A DNA stretch of 64,000 nucleotides from contig NC_091132.1 in assembly GCF_040183065.1 (NCBI RefSeq), positions 160,787,602 through 160,851,601 on the forward strand, given 5' to 3'. Source of the stretch: Periplaneta americana (lineage: Eukaryota > Arthropoda > Insecta > Blattodea > Blattidae). The notes under the pieces are model-generated. The model worked only from the letters and a program-made list of their open reading frames with translations. It was not told the DNA's origin and did no database searches. Position numbers and translations under genes: made by a program. Shown in pieces: positions 31,501-43,814 of this stretch. Within the stretch, counting starts at the first letter, position 1. Every line of letters begins with the position of its first letter.

Positions 31501-31629
31501 TATACATCGAACATTTTTTTTGTAGACTGTCTGCTTTGAAATTTGTCTCATTTGCATGTAATATTATATGCTATATCGAAAAATGGTGCTTGATGCAAAT
31601 TACCATATTCAGAATCTCTCTGTGTTTCT

Positions 31630-32560
31630 TCTTTATTTTGAGGTCGTGTGGTAAGAATTATATCTCTGATATTACGTATCATAATCACTAACCTGAGAAA
31701 AACATTATATGTCCAGATTATAATTCCGATATTAAGTAGAATAAGATCAAATTTTGCCTGTTATTTTATTTCAATATCTAATGCACAGTCTGCATACCTT
31801 GTTCAGCCATCTAGGTTCATTATTTTGAAGTCTTGTGGTAAGAATTTTCATCTCTGATATTACGAATCATAATCACTAACCTGAGAAATACAATGTCCAG
31901 ATTGTAATTCCGAGATTAAGTAGAATATGATCAAATTTTACCTGTTATATTTTTTCAATGTCAAATGCCAGCCTGCATACCTTGTTCAGCTATCTAGGCT
32001 CATTATTTTGAGGTCGTATGGTAAGACTTTACATCTCTGATATTACGAATCATAATCACTAACCGAAGAAATACATTATATGTCCAGATTATAATTCCGA
32101 GATTAAGTAGAATAAGATCAAATTTTACCTGTTATATTTTTTCATTGTCGAATGCCAGCCTGCATACCTTGTTCAGCCATCTGCGTTCATTATTTTGAAG
32201 TCAGGTGGTAAGAATTTACATCTCTGATATTACGAATCATAATCACTAACCTGAGAAATACAATGTCCAGATTGTAATTCCGAGATTAAGTAGAATAAGA
32301 TCAAATTTTACCTGTTATATTTTTTGAATGTCGAATGCCAGCCTGCATACCTTGTTCAGCCGTCTAGGTTCAATATTTTGAGGTCGTGTGGTAAGAATTT
32401 ACATCTCTGATATTACGAATCATAATCACTAACCTGAGAAATACATTATATGTCCATATTATAATTCTGAGATTAAGTAGAATAAGGTCAAATTTTACCT
32501 GTTATTTTTTTCAATGTCGAATGCCAGCCTGCATACCTTGTTCAGCCATCTAGGTTGACA
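31630..32560 (+). repeat. Tandem array, about 185-bp unit, five copies
   Basis: The unit starts near cattattttgaggtcgtgtg and contains tctgatattacgaatcataa, atgtccagattataattccg and cagcctgcataccttgttca. Copies start near 31631, 31817, 31999, 32185 and 32370, with indels of a few bases. It ends about 45 bp before the terminal zinc-finger exon. Confidence 0.92.
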
Positions 32561-32603
32561 GTGCTTATGACTTCTATTGACTGATTGTATATTTTGATGA
32601 TAG

Positions 32604-33624
32604 TTTCGCAGACACCTATGACCGAACAGTACCATCAGAGTGTGAAGATATTGCACATGAACACATGACTATGTGTGAGGCTGCAAAGAATTCTATTTCT
32701 TCGCCAAAGAATCTTAGAGGACATACTGATGAGAATCAATTGAAATTCGATGTTTGTGAAAAGTTTTCAACTCGCGATAATCTGAAACGCGACATGTCAA
32801 CACAAACCGACGAAATGTCCTTGAAATGCGATCTCAGTGGAGAGTCTTTCTTGCACCAAGTACCTGTAGAAATCCATGAACTTCTGCACAAAGACGAAGA
32901 TACTTTCAAGTGCAATGTGTGTGGGATGTGTCATGAACGCCGCCATAGAGATGACAGATCTTTTCTTTGCGATGTATGTGGAAAGTTTCTCTCGTGTCCT
33001 AATGTAGACGTTCATGAATACCAGCATACTTGTGAGAAAAAATTCAAGTGTGATGTTTGTGGAAAGTGTTTTGCTCAGTCAGAATATCTAAAAAAGCATA
33101 AAAGCTTCCATACTAGCGAGAAGCCATTCATATGCGATTTTTGTGGAAACTGTTTTTCGCACTGGAAGAATTTAAAAAAGCATAGACGCCTGCATACTGG
33201 TGACAAACCATTTAAATGTGATGATTGTGGAAAGTGCTTCTCTGAGCTTGGTAAACGAAAAATCCATATTCTCTCGCACACTGGTGAGAAACCATTCAAA
33301 TGCGATATCTGTGGAAAGTGTTTCACGCAGCCGAGGTCCCTAAGAAGTCATAAACGAGTCCATACTGGTGAAAAGCCATTCAAATGCGTAATCTGTGGAA
33401 AGTGTTTCACGGAGTCGTCTCACCTAAAAAGGCATGAACGTGTCCATTCTGGTGTGAAACCATACCAATGCGACGTTTGTGGAAAGTGTTTCTTGGACAG
33501 GAATCGCCTGAGAAGGCATGAAGGCACGCACACGGATGAGAAAGCATTCAAATGCGATGTGTGTGGAAAATGCTTTAAACACTCCGGTGTACTAGGCAGG
33601 CATCAACGTAAGCATCACGGTTAG
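32604..33624 (+). CDS. C2H2 zinc-finger protein, terminal exon (exon 4)
   Basis: The acceptor gatgatag ends at 32603. Reading in phase from exon 3 gives S, FADTYDRTVPSECEDIAHEH and on into the open frame, stop at 33622-33624. The N-terminal half has three decayed fingers (Cys or His replaced) and one with 11 instead of 12 spacer residues (CDVCGKFLSCPNV). Then come seven canonical C-x2-C-x12-H-x3-H fingers with HTGEKPFKC-type linkers from about 33047 to 33616. Recognition helices differ between fingers (AQSEYLKKH, SHWKNLKKH, TQPRSLRSH, TESSHLKRH, LDRNRLRRH, KHSGVLGRH), as expected of a sequence-specific DNA-binding protein. Likely a nuclear transcription regulator; its target is unknown. Confidence 0.85.
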
Positions 33625-33950
33625 AAACCATTCTAATGCGATTTTTGTGTAAAGTGTTTCGCGTTGGCGAGTGATCAAAAAAGTCGTGAATGCAAGCGTA
33701 TTGCTGAGAAATCATTGAAATGTGATGTTTGTGGATTGTTTTTCACTGCCGAGTAGCCTAAAAAGACATGAAATACTTCATCCAGGTTGGAAGTCATTCA
33801 AATGCGATTTCTGTGGAAGGGGTTTTACAAATTTGAGAGACCTTAAAAGGCATGGGTTCCAACATACTAGGGAGAAACCATTCCAATGCGCTCATTGTGA
33901 CAAATTTTTTTACCCGTTCTACTTCCCTAAAAACGCACATAGAACTTAAT
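33625..33950 (+). pseudogene. Decayed zinc fingers beyond the stop codon
   Basis: In-frame past the stop: a second stop, then CDFCVKCFALAS (both His lost) and CDVCGLFF. After a frameshift near 33735, SSLKRHEILH, then a complete finger CDFCGRGFTNLRDLKRH and CAHCDKFFYP. The ancestral array had about four more fingers. The stop at 33622 therefore shortened the protein. Confidence 0.8.
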
Positions 33951-34149
33951 CACAAAGGAGCTGTTGAGAAATCTTCGTGATCGATGTACGTGAGAAGATT
34001 ATTTTTATTGGCATAACTTCCGCATCCAGGTGGAAAAGTGTTTCATTTTTTTGTATTTCACGACCGTTCATCACTTCTGATTGTTGGCTTGTACGTGTGT
34101 GGAATGGAGACATTGATGTCAGCGAAATATTTCGAGTGCTCTTTATGGA
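33951..34149. other. No recognised feature (possible 3' flank of the zinc-finger gene)
   Basis: No clear polyadenylation site that I would assign with confidence. Confidence 0.35.
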
Positions 34150-34257
34150 TTAAGAGAAAAGTCCGGAGAAAAACATCAGCTAGGTAGTTTCTCCTAACAA
34201 GAATTGGAATGTGAGTCTGCTTGTCAGACATGCCACTCGTTATTCCAACCCGGCAGA
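34150..34257 (-). mobile_element. Decayed SINE, probably family A
   Basis: Inverse reads aacgagtggcatgtctgaca, then ttaggagaaactacctagct and tgtttttctccgg, an eroded version of the family A head and start of body. No boundaries or target duplication remain. Confidence 0.5.
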
Positions 34258-35522
34258 CTTTTACATTACGTGCAACTAATTACGTTGACTAACCAGGCTG
34301 TGTGTTGAATAGGAGCGTCTCTGTGAGAGTGAGCCATGGTATATGAATGGGTGAGTTGGCACAGTGTCAGTGTATTATACTATCAGCGCAGTTTTTCTTA
34401 AACTCTCGTTGAGAGGAGTTGGGGGACTGGAAATATTCCGTCTTCCTCAAACTGCAGTACTGCCAACATGAGAAAATGAAGAAAATATACTGTACCTGAA
34501 TTTTAGGCGAAAGATGATTCCTAACACATTTTGAACGGTGTAGAATTCTTCACTGGTGTCTCTTATAAACCATATATCTGTAGTAAACTCACAAGAGATC
34601 TGAGATTTGCCGATAAATCCACAAGCGAAGCACCATTCGGAAATCCTGAATGAGTTGAGGGATACACCATGTACACCAACGAGTTCACTTCTTTTACGCA
34701 CACGTCCAATATAACATCAACTGAACCACCAAAACATTCAAATTTGAAAATTGTACTTTCAATAATTGTTTCTTTTAAAATTATCCATGTTTATTTTTTA
34801 TTTCATCATCGTTAATTAAAACGTTTCTTGTTTATTTCATCATCCCTAGTTAAAACTTTTCTAACACTTGTTTATATTATTTAGGTTATGTTTGTTATAG
34901 CTTCTGCTATATATTATGGATAGTCACATAACAGAGATTGCTTAATACTAAGATTTATTGAAAATCATCTGTTAAGTGACGTTGATTACTGGGATCCAGA
35001 TGATTGAAATGGAATGCAAATGTTTTAATAAAAATGAAACTGAATCAACAAAGCCTTCTTGACTAGTAACAGTCCACAGAGTTCAATGATGATTCCATAG
35101 TTGGCACAACTGATACCGGTAACAAGAAAACATCATCATAAAACACTACTGCCATCTAGCGTAATGTTGAGATGGTACAATAATACATTTGAAGACAGTT
35201 GTATTTTCGTAAGCCAATTAATATTTTATTGTACACTTTGTTACTTCTAATCTTTATGTAGCCTACTTTCTTCTAATCGTGTAATAGTCAATTAAATCCC
35301 ACTCGAGTTTTGATTTTCTCTAGATAAATCAAAACGTCTAGTGAGATTACTGTTGATAAATAGAGCTGCAGAAATTATCGCAATGTATGACTGTGATTAG
35401 TTGTAATTCAAAATTGCATTACACTGCATTTTCCGAAAATGGAATGACGTCATATAAACGAAATAGTGAAAATGTAATCTATTTCCAACTTTCCCCTCGT
35501 TCTCATGCTTATTGAAAGGGGG

Positions 35523-35527
<5 letters not shown>
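34258..35527. other. No recognised feature
   Basis: About 1.27 kb of AT-rich sequence. A minus-strand open stretch (34447-34701) has no known motif. Confidence 0.4.
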
Positions 35528-35569
<42 letters not shown>

Positions 35570-35570
35570 T
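35528..35570. repeat. (ATA)n microsatellite
   Basis: Fourteen uninterrupted trinucleotides. Confidence 0.95.
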
Positions 35571-35689
35571 GGTCTACAATAATTTAAATTTGTGCTTGTG
35601 CTTAATCCTAGTCACTTCGCCCGAAATGAAACCCGCGACTATATTTAGTAAATAGTCTGATTAAGTATTGTGTTCACTTCTGAACGGTC

Positions 35690-35935
35690 AAAAAATGACA
35701 AGGAATTTATGAAACCCGGGAAACTTAACTGTTTTTGTCGGGTGTATTCGGTGACTCGTCAGGATGAGACGTGGTGAACTGCTTAATTTTCTTAATTGTC
35801 GATATACTTCTTCCTTATACGCAGTTACTCGTTTTAATGATTGGTTGAGAGGAAAGAGCAACATTTTGTTGTCTTTCTCAATGTCGCAGCATTCTGCTAC
35901 TTCTGCAGTTATCATTCTACTTTCGCTGTGAATAG
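35690..35935 (-). pseudogene. Possible IS630/Tc1-type transposase N-terminal fragment
   Basis: The minus-strand frame reads MITAEVAECCDIEKDNKMLL followed by FPLNQSLKRVTAY and RQLRKLSSSP. The pattern (helix, EK pair, PL..LKR.TA) resembles the N-terminus of the transposase at 15400-15560 (IIYNVLKFCKEEKKKG, IPLTNAVKRTATA). No catalytic region follows. Weak but specific similarity. Confidence 0.45.
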
Positions 35936-36589
35936 TAGAAGGACTTTTCCGAGGTGGAGTTGAAGAGGTGTTGTAGATGGTTTCTGTGATGGGCCTGCAG
36001 TTGCTTCTTTATTCATTTTATTCATGAAAATGAATTACATATTTTTCCAGTAATTAACCCAAAACTGTCACAACGCAACAGTAAAAATTGTAATAACACA
36101 AAGAAGACGATCTGAATGCAACCAGCAGACTCTCACGACAATACACGGAATCATACCGAGCCGCCAAACTCCAATGTTTTTGCGCGAAGGTTGCCTGTAC
36201 CGGTTACGAAGTTCACCGAATTCTGCCGATCCGGCACATGATGGCCGAGGTCTTGAGAAAAAGTGCGCTCTATAATGAACTAATGGAATATCTAAACATT
36301 AATTTGAGCACAATTGAATGATTGACATATTGCATAACATTAACTTCCCACGCATCAAATTTAAGTACACAAAATGCATTTAAGCAACTCAAGTTGTACC
36401 CAGGTGTACCGAACTCCATAAATATAACTCCTTGTTAAACATAATTGAAATAATAGGAAATGCTTCAATGCGTTCACATGATTATACTCAATTACATTAA
36501 TTAAAAACTAATTTAAATAATAATGAAAATATTAACAGAATTTAACTAGAAAGAGGTTTGTTGACTGAATTGGCATTTAGCTTGGACAA

Positions 36590-36591
<2 letters not shown>
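35936..36591. other. No recognised feature
   Basis: AT-rich, with one GC-richer stretch at 36150-36260. Nothing identifiable. Confidence 0.4.
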
Positions 36592-36652
<61 letters not shown>

Positions 36653-36653
36653 G
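36592..36653. repeat. (ATT)n microsatellite
   Basis: About 20 uninterrupted trinucleotides. A short AAAT run follows at 36688-36712. Confidence 0.95.
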
Positions 36654-36736
36654 GCCTCGGGCTGTTGTACATCACAATAAACAATAAAAAATAAATAAAT
36701 AAATAAATAAATTATTATTATGAATAGAATTACTGG

Positions 36737-36962
36737 ACGTCTGGCCGCGAAACCAGGTGGCCAGGGTTCGATTCCCGGTCGGGGTAAGTTACCTGGTTGA
36801 TGTTTTTTCTAGGGTTTTCCCTGAACCGAATAGGAGCAAATGCTGGGTAACTTTCGGTGCTGGACCCCGGACTCTTTTCACTGGCATTATCACCTTCATA
36901 TCATTCAGACGCTAAGTAAACTACGATGTTGATAAAGCGTCGTAAAATAACCTACTAAAAGA
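36737..36962 (+). mobile_element. tRNA-derived SINE, family A, 5'-truncated, with 11-bp target duplication
   Basis: Begins inside the tRNA-like head (acgtctggccgcgaaaccag), keeps the B box gggttcgattcccgg, the body and the tail (gtcgtaaaataacctac). agaattactgg flanks it (36726-36736 and 36963-36973), proving that truncation happened at insertion. Confidence 0.86.
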
Positions 36963-36973
36963 AGAATTACTGG

Positions 36974-37270
36974 TGTTATTACCTATTATTACTTCTACTA
37001 TTATTATTGTTATCTTGTTATTTTATATTATAGTAAGTTAAAAAGACAAAGTGTACGAGTTTCAGACCTAGCTATATTTGTTATAAATCACATACTACAT
37101 TTCCTTGGCGCTGAGTTAGATTTGGTATAATGAATAGACCTACATTAAGAATATGACTATCCCGAAATAATGGAAATTGATAAATTTAATACATATATAA
37201 ATTCCACAAGGATAGCTGCCCTTCAGTAAGGGTTGCCAAAAGACACAGAATACTAAGCAAATAATAGTAC
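36974..37270. other. No recognised feature
   Basis: AT-rich spacer. Confidence 0.4.
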
Positions 37271-37274
37271 ATTA

Positions 37275-37387
37275 TGCAACGAGCCTATAATGGTAGTAAT
37301 AAAGACGCGAGTATGTTTGTTTATGAAACGAGCGCGAGTTTCATAATTTTCATACGAGCGTCTTAATTACCATTATAGTTGCATACG
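37275..37387. repeat. Near-perfect palindrome, about 110 bp
   Basis: The arms ataatggtagtaataaagac and its inverse (gtcttaattaccattat) continue through gcgagtatg/catacgagc around a small A/T-rich loop with gtttatgaaacgagcgcgag. It can form a cruciform or hairpin. Confidence 0.75.
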
Positions 37388-37910
37388 ACTTTTTATGCTC
37401 GACCATATTTATAACTTGAAATTATTCATAAGTATTCATGTTATGGTTATCTAAGCGAAGAGCGGAACTGACCTTCTAAATTGTGAGATGTGCGCAAACG
37501 CGAAAGTATTGATTTTTTCCGAGGGACGAATGTCATTGACCTTGATATAATCTAGAGAATAACATGAACATTAATATTGATATAACCTGGAAATTGATTT
37601 AGAATTGAAAAACGAGATGACAAATTGAGTTTATTTGAATAATATTTATAATCAACGCTAATTATTATAGTAACAGAACATAACCTTCTGGGAGAGTATT
37701 GGATTTCTAGCCTCCGTGACGTTTCGCTAATTGTCTTTCGATTGCATATCCGAGAATAATCGATACTTGCGGTTTTATAATGGTACAATCGTGATTTCTC
37801 ATTGGCTGAACAACTGAACTATAATGAATAGGTGTACTTTAATGAGGTGCATTAAAGGACTACTACTAGGTGTATAATTACTACATTTCGGCATGGTCGA
37901 GCATAAAAGT
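37388..37910. repeat. Inverted-repeat-bounded element, 523 bp
   Basis: actttttatgctcgaccat at 37388-37406 is inverted as atggtcgagcataaaagt at 37893-37910. The interior is non-coding. It may be one element together with the adjacent palindrome. No target duplication was found. Confidence 0.55.
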
Positions 37911-38099
37911 AAAATAGACATTTGTGTTATGATTATTATTGTCAAATGCAAGCTAAACTTGGGAAAGTACGTTTATTCAATAAATATTAGTAATCAGGCA
38001 GAATATAAAGAAAGTTAGGTGTACAGGTGGTTACGTAAAATCTGAATAGAATATTTCATTACGTCTACAGCAGTAATTCTCAAAACTTTTAACGGAATT
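37911..38099. other. No recognised feature
   Basis: AT-rich flank leading into the satellite. Confidence 0.4.
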
Positions 38100-41000
38100 C
38101 CAAAAGATTTAAAACATTCAATTTAGAATTTATTAGCAACTGGCAAGTATATTGTTACTTCAAGTAAATACATTATGACTTTGTGGTACTAATAGCAAAT
38201 TTTAAATAATTTACGATGTGACTTTAAAGTAAATACATTATGACTTATTGGTACCAGTAGCAACTGTTACATACATTGTGACTTTAAAGTAGCTACATTT
38301 TGATTTTTTGGTACTAGTAGCAACTGTTAAATACATTGTGACTTTAAAGTAAATACATTATGACTTTTTGGTACTAGTAGCAACTGTTAAATACATTGTG
38401 ACTTTAAAGTAGCTACATTATGATTTTTTGGTACTAGTAGCAACTGTTAAATACATTGTGACTTTAAAGTAAATACATTATGATTTTTTGGTACTAGTAG
38501 CAAGTGCTAAATACATTGTGACTTTAAGGTAAATACATTATGACTTTTTGGTACTAGTAGCAACTGTTAAATACATTGTGACTTTAAAGTAGCTACATTA
38601 TGACTTTTTGGTACTAGTAGCAACTGTTAAATACATCGTGACCTTAAAGTAGCTACATTATGACTTTTTGGTACTAGTAGCAACTGTTAAATACATTGTG
38701 ACTTTAAAGTAAATACATTATGACTTTTTGGTACTAGTAGCAACTGTTAAATACATTGTGACTTTAAGGTAAATACATGAGTTTTTGGTACTAGTAGCAA
38801 CTGCTAAATACATTGTGAGTTTAAAGTAAATACATTATGACTTTTTGGTACTAGTGGCAACTGTTAAATTCATTGTGACTTTAAGGTAAATACATTATGA
38901 CTTTTTGGTACTAGTAGCAACTGTTAAATACATTGTGACTTTAAGGTAAATACATGTGTTTTTGGTACTAGTAGCAACTGCTAAATACATTGTGAGTTTA
39001 AAGTAAATACATTATGACTTTTTGGTACTAGTAGCAACTGTTAAATACATTGTGAGTTTAAGGTAAATACATGAGTTTTTGGTACTAGTAGCAACTGCTA
39101 AATACATTGTGAGTTTAAAGTAAATACATTATGACTTTTTGGTACTAGTAGCAACTGTTAAATACATTGTGACTTTAAGGTAAATACATGAGTTTTTGGT
39201 ACTAGTAGCAACTGCTAAATACATTGTGAGTTTAAAGTAAATACATTATGACTTTTTGGTACTAGTGGCAACTGTTAAATTCATTGTGACTTTAAAGTAA
39301 ATACATTATGACTTTTTGGTACTAGTAGCAACTGTTAAATACATTGTGACTTTAAGGTAAATACATGAGTTTTTGGTACTAGTAGCAACTGCTAAATACA
39401 TTGTGAGTTTAAAGTAAATACATTATGACTTTTTGGTACTAGTAGCAACTGTTAAATTCATTGTGACTTTAAAGTAAATACATTATGAGTTTTTGGTACT
39501 AGTAGCAACTGTTAAATACATTGTGACTTTAAGATAAATACATTATGAGTTTTTAGTAATAGTAGCAACTGTTAAATACATTGTGACTTTAAGGTAAATA
39601 CATTATGAGTTTTTGGTACTACTAGCAACTGTTAAATACATTGTGACTTTAAGATAAATACATTATGAGTTTTTAGTAATAGTAGCAACTGTTAAATACA
39701 TTGTGACTTTAAGGTAAATACATTATGAGTTTTTGGTACTAGTAGCAACTGTTAAATACATTGTGACTTTAAGGTAAATACATTATGACTTTTTGGTACT
39801 AGTAGCAACTGTTAAATACATTGTGACTTTAAGGTAAATACATTATGAGTTTTTAGTAATAGTAGCAACTGTTAAATACATTGTGACTTTAAGGTAAATA
39901 CATTATGAGTTTTTGGTACTAGTAGCAACTGTTGAATACATTGTGACTTTAAGGTAAATACATTATGAGGTTTTTTGTACTAGTAGGAACTGTTAAATAC
40001 ATTGTGACTTTAAAGTAGCTACATTATGATTTTTTGGTACTAGTAGCAACTGTTAAATACATTGTGACTTTAAAGTAAATACATTATGACTTTTTGGTAC
40101 TAGTAGCAACTGTTAAATACATTGTGACTTTAAAGTACCTACATTATCATTTTTTGGTACTAGTAGCAACTGTTAAATACATTGTGACTTTAAAGTAAAT
40201 ACATTATGACTTTTTGGTACTAGTAGCAACTGTTAAATACATTGTGACTTTAAAGTAGCTACATTATGATTTTTTGGTACTAGTAGCAACTGTTAAATAC
40301 ATTGTGACTTTAAAGTAAATACATTATGACTTTTTGGTACTAGTAGCAACTGTTAAATACATTGTGACTTTAAAGTAAATACATTATGCTTTTTTGGTAC
40401 TAGTAGCAACTGTTAAATACATTGTGACTTTAAAGTAAATACATTATGAGTTTTTTGGTACTAGTAGCAACTGTTAAATACATTGTGACTTTAAGGTAAA
40501 TACATTATGATTTTTTGGTACTAGTAGCAACTGTTAAATACATTGTGACTTTAAAGTAGCTACATTTTGACTTTTTGGTACTAGTAGCAACTGTTAAATA
40601 CATCGTGACTTTAAAGTAGCTACATTATGACTTTTTGGTACTAGTAGCAACTGTTAAATACATCGTGACTTTAAAGTAAATACATTATGAGTTTTTGGTA
40701 CTAGTAGCAACTGTTAAATACATCGTGACTTTAAAGTAGCTACATTATGACTTTTTGGTACCAGTAGCAACTGTTAAATACATTGTGACTTTAAAGTAAA
40801 TACATTATGACTTTTTGGTACTAGTAGCAACTGTTAAATACATTGTGACTTTAAAGTAAATACATTATGACTTCTTGGTACTAGTAGCAACTGTTAAATT
40901 TATTGTGACTTTAAAGTAAATACATTATGAATTTTTGGTACTAGTAGCAACTGCTAAATACATTGTGACTTTAAGGTAAATACATTATAAGTTTTTGGTA

Positions 41001-43260
41001 CTAGTAGCAACTGTTAAATACATTGTGACTTTAAAGTAAATACATTATGAGTTTTTGGTACTAGTAGCTACTGTTAAATACATTGTGACTTTAAAGTAAA
41101 TACATTATGAGTTTTATGGTACTAATAGCAACTGTTAAATACATTGTGACTTTAAGGTAAATACATTATGAGTTTTTGGTACTAGTAGCAACTGTTAAAT
41201 ACATTGTGACTTTAAGGTAAACACATTATGATTTTTGGTACTAGTAGCAACTCTTAAATACATTGTGACTTTAAGGTAAATACATTATGAGTGTTTGGTA
41301 CTAGTAGCAACTGTTAAATACTTTGTGACTTTAAAGTAAATACATGATGAGTTTTGGATACTAGTAGCAACTGTTAAATACATTGTGACTTTAAGGTAAA
41401 TACATGAGTTTTTGGTACTAGTAGCAACTGTTAAATACATTGTGACTTTAAAGTAAATACATTATGACTTTTTGGTACTAGTAGCAACTGTTAAATACAT
41501 TGTGACTTTAAGGTAAATACATTATGAGTTTTTGGTACTAGTAGCAACTGTTAAATACATTGTGACTTTAAGGTAAATACATTATGAGTTTTTAGTAATA
41601 GTAGCAACTGTTAAATACATTGTGACTTTAAAGTAAATACATTATGACTTTTTGGTACTAGTAGCAACTGTTAAATACATTGTGACTTTAAGGTAAATAC
41701 ATTATGACTTTTTGGTACTAGTAGCAACTGTTAAATACATTGTGACTTTAAAGTAAATACATTATGAGTTTTATGGTACTAGTAGCAACTGTTAAATACA
41801 TTGTGACTTTAAAGTAAATACATTATGACTTTTTGGTACTAGTAGCAACTGTTAATTACATTGTGACTTTAAGGTAAATACATTATGACTTTTTGGTACT
41901 AGTAGCAACTGTTAAATACATTGTGACTTTAAAGTAAATACATTATGAGTTTTTAGTAATAGTAGCAACTGTTAAATACATTGTGACTTTAAGGTAAATA
42001 CATTATGAGTTTTTAGTAATAGTAGCAACTGTTAAATACATTGTGACTTTAAGGTAAATACATTATGAGTTTTTAGTAATAGTAGCAAGTGTTAAATACA
42101 TTGTGACTTTAAGTTAAATACATTATGAGTTTTTGGTACTAGTAGCAACTGTTGAATACGTTGTGACTTTAAGGTAAATACATTATGAGGTTTTTTGTAC
42201 TAGTAGGAACTGTTAAATACATTGTGACTTTAAAGTAAATACATTATGAGTTTTTGGTACTAGTAGCAACTGTTGAATACATTGTGACTTTAAGGTAAAT
42301 ACATTATGAGGTTTTTTGTACTAGTAGGAACTGTTAAATACATTGTGACTTTAAAGTAAATACATTATGAGTTTTTGGTACTAGTAGCAACTGTTAAATA
42401 CATTGTGACTTTAAAGTAAATACATAATGACTTTTTGGTACTAGTAGCAACTGTTAAATACATTGTGGCTTTAAAGTAAATACATTATGACTTTTTGGTA
42501 CTAGTAGCAACTGTTAAATACATTGTGGCTTTAAAGTAAATACATTATGACTTTTTGGTACTAGTAGCAACTGTTAAATACATTGTGACTTTAAAGTAGA
42601 TACATTATGACTTCACAGTACTAATAGCAACTGTTAAACACATTGTGGCTTTAAAGTAAATAAATTACGACTTCATGGTACTAAATACATTGTGGCTTAA
42701 AGTAAACACATTTTTATTTTGTGATAGTAATAGTAACTATTAAATACACTGTGAGTTTGAAGTAAGTATATTATGACTTTATGGAACTAATAGCAACTGT
42801 TAAAATACCTTGTGACTTTATAGTAAATGGATTATGAGTTTATGGTACTAATAGCAAGTGTTAAAACACCTTGTGCCTTTAAAGTAAATGGATTATGAGT
42901 TTATGGTACTAATAGCAACTGTTAAAACACCTTGTGCCTTTAAAGTAAATGGATTATGAGTTTATGGTACTAATAGCAAGTGTTAAAACACCTTGTGCCT
43001 TTAAAGTAAATGGATTATGAGTTTATGGTACTAATAGCAACTGTTAAAACACCTTGTGCCTTTAAAGTAAATGGATTATGAGTTTATGGTACTAATAGCA
43101 ACTGTTAAAACACCTTGTGTAAATGGATTATGAGTTTAAGGAACTAATAGCAACTGTGAAATGCAGTGAGACTTTAAATGAATACATTATGACTTTGTGA
43201 TACCAGAAGCAATTGGTAAATACATTGTGATTTTAAAGTAAATACAATGTTACTTTATGG
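38100..43260 (+). repeat. Satellite array, 60-bp unit, about 85 copies
   Basis: The dominant unit contains taaatacattatgacttt, then ttggtactagtagcaactgt, then taaatacattgtgactttaa. The 18-mer taaatacattRtgacttt occurs twice per unit, 38 and 22 bp apart, so the unit descends from a shorter repeat. Variants are a five-base-deleted form (aaatacatgagtttttgg), a gtagctacatt form that alternates with gtaaatacatt in places, and a gtttttagtaatag form. The right edge (42600-43150) carries a diverged 61-bp type (aaaacaccttgtgcctttaa). The edges are more diverged than the centre, as expected under unequal exchange. No ORF. Confidence 0.97.
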
Positions 43261-43814
43261 TAGGTACATCTTCTGGCAGTGGTAGCGATTGGTATAAACT
43301 AGAATGTTAAGACATACGTATTATTACGACGATTATTCTGGATCATTCATCATGGGTATCGCGGCTTCGACTTGTCACGTCTTTTGCAACAATTATCATT
43401 TCGTTTCTCGATAATTACGGGTTTTAATAAGATTGGTAGCATCATGACAAGCTAACATGTGGTTACTACAGAGATATATTACATGTGTCAGTCTTGTTTT
43501 AGATATATGTATATATTTAATTCGCGTTATTTACCAGAGAGGTAAATATGAATTCTCTACTGTCAGCACGGCGTTTCTTATAGCTCTTAAAGGAAGAGAA
43601 GCTATGAGGCGTTCCAGTCACACACGTGCTACTTGAGTCGTGGGAGATAAGGAGTCAGCAAAACCTGTCCCAATTCGCATCTCTCCACATTTTCTGCATC
43701 CCGACATAAATTCTTCTGCCGACCGGATCTGAAATTATTGTACTTTGTGGCGAGTTGTAATCTCTCGTGAATCTCAAAATGCATTGCGTGAAGGTTGGTA
43801 GTTGTTTTCTATTC
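43261..43814. other. No recognised feature
   Basis: Spacer between the satellite and the R2-like fragment, locally GC-richer than the array. Confidence 0.4.

Larger units (their letters stand above)
27229..32603 (+). other. Intron 3 of the zinc-finger gene
   Basis: 5.4 kb, donor gtgagt to an acceptor ttttgatgatag ending at 32603. It holds SINEs, repeat R copy 3, an RTE copy and a 185-bp tandem array directly upstream of the last exon. 27825-28214 and 28346-28617 show nothing recognised. Confidence 0.65.

Noticed and set aside
32611..32611. cgcag as the acceptor of the terminal zinc-finger exon
   Set aside because: Joining exon 3 there puts a tga stop within three codons; the gatag acceptor at 32603 keeps the frame and matches the phase of the 52361 exon.
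38100..43260. CRISPR-like regular array
   Set aside because: The units are contiguous, with no unique spacers between identical repeats; it is a eukaryotic satellite.
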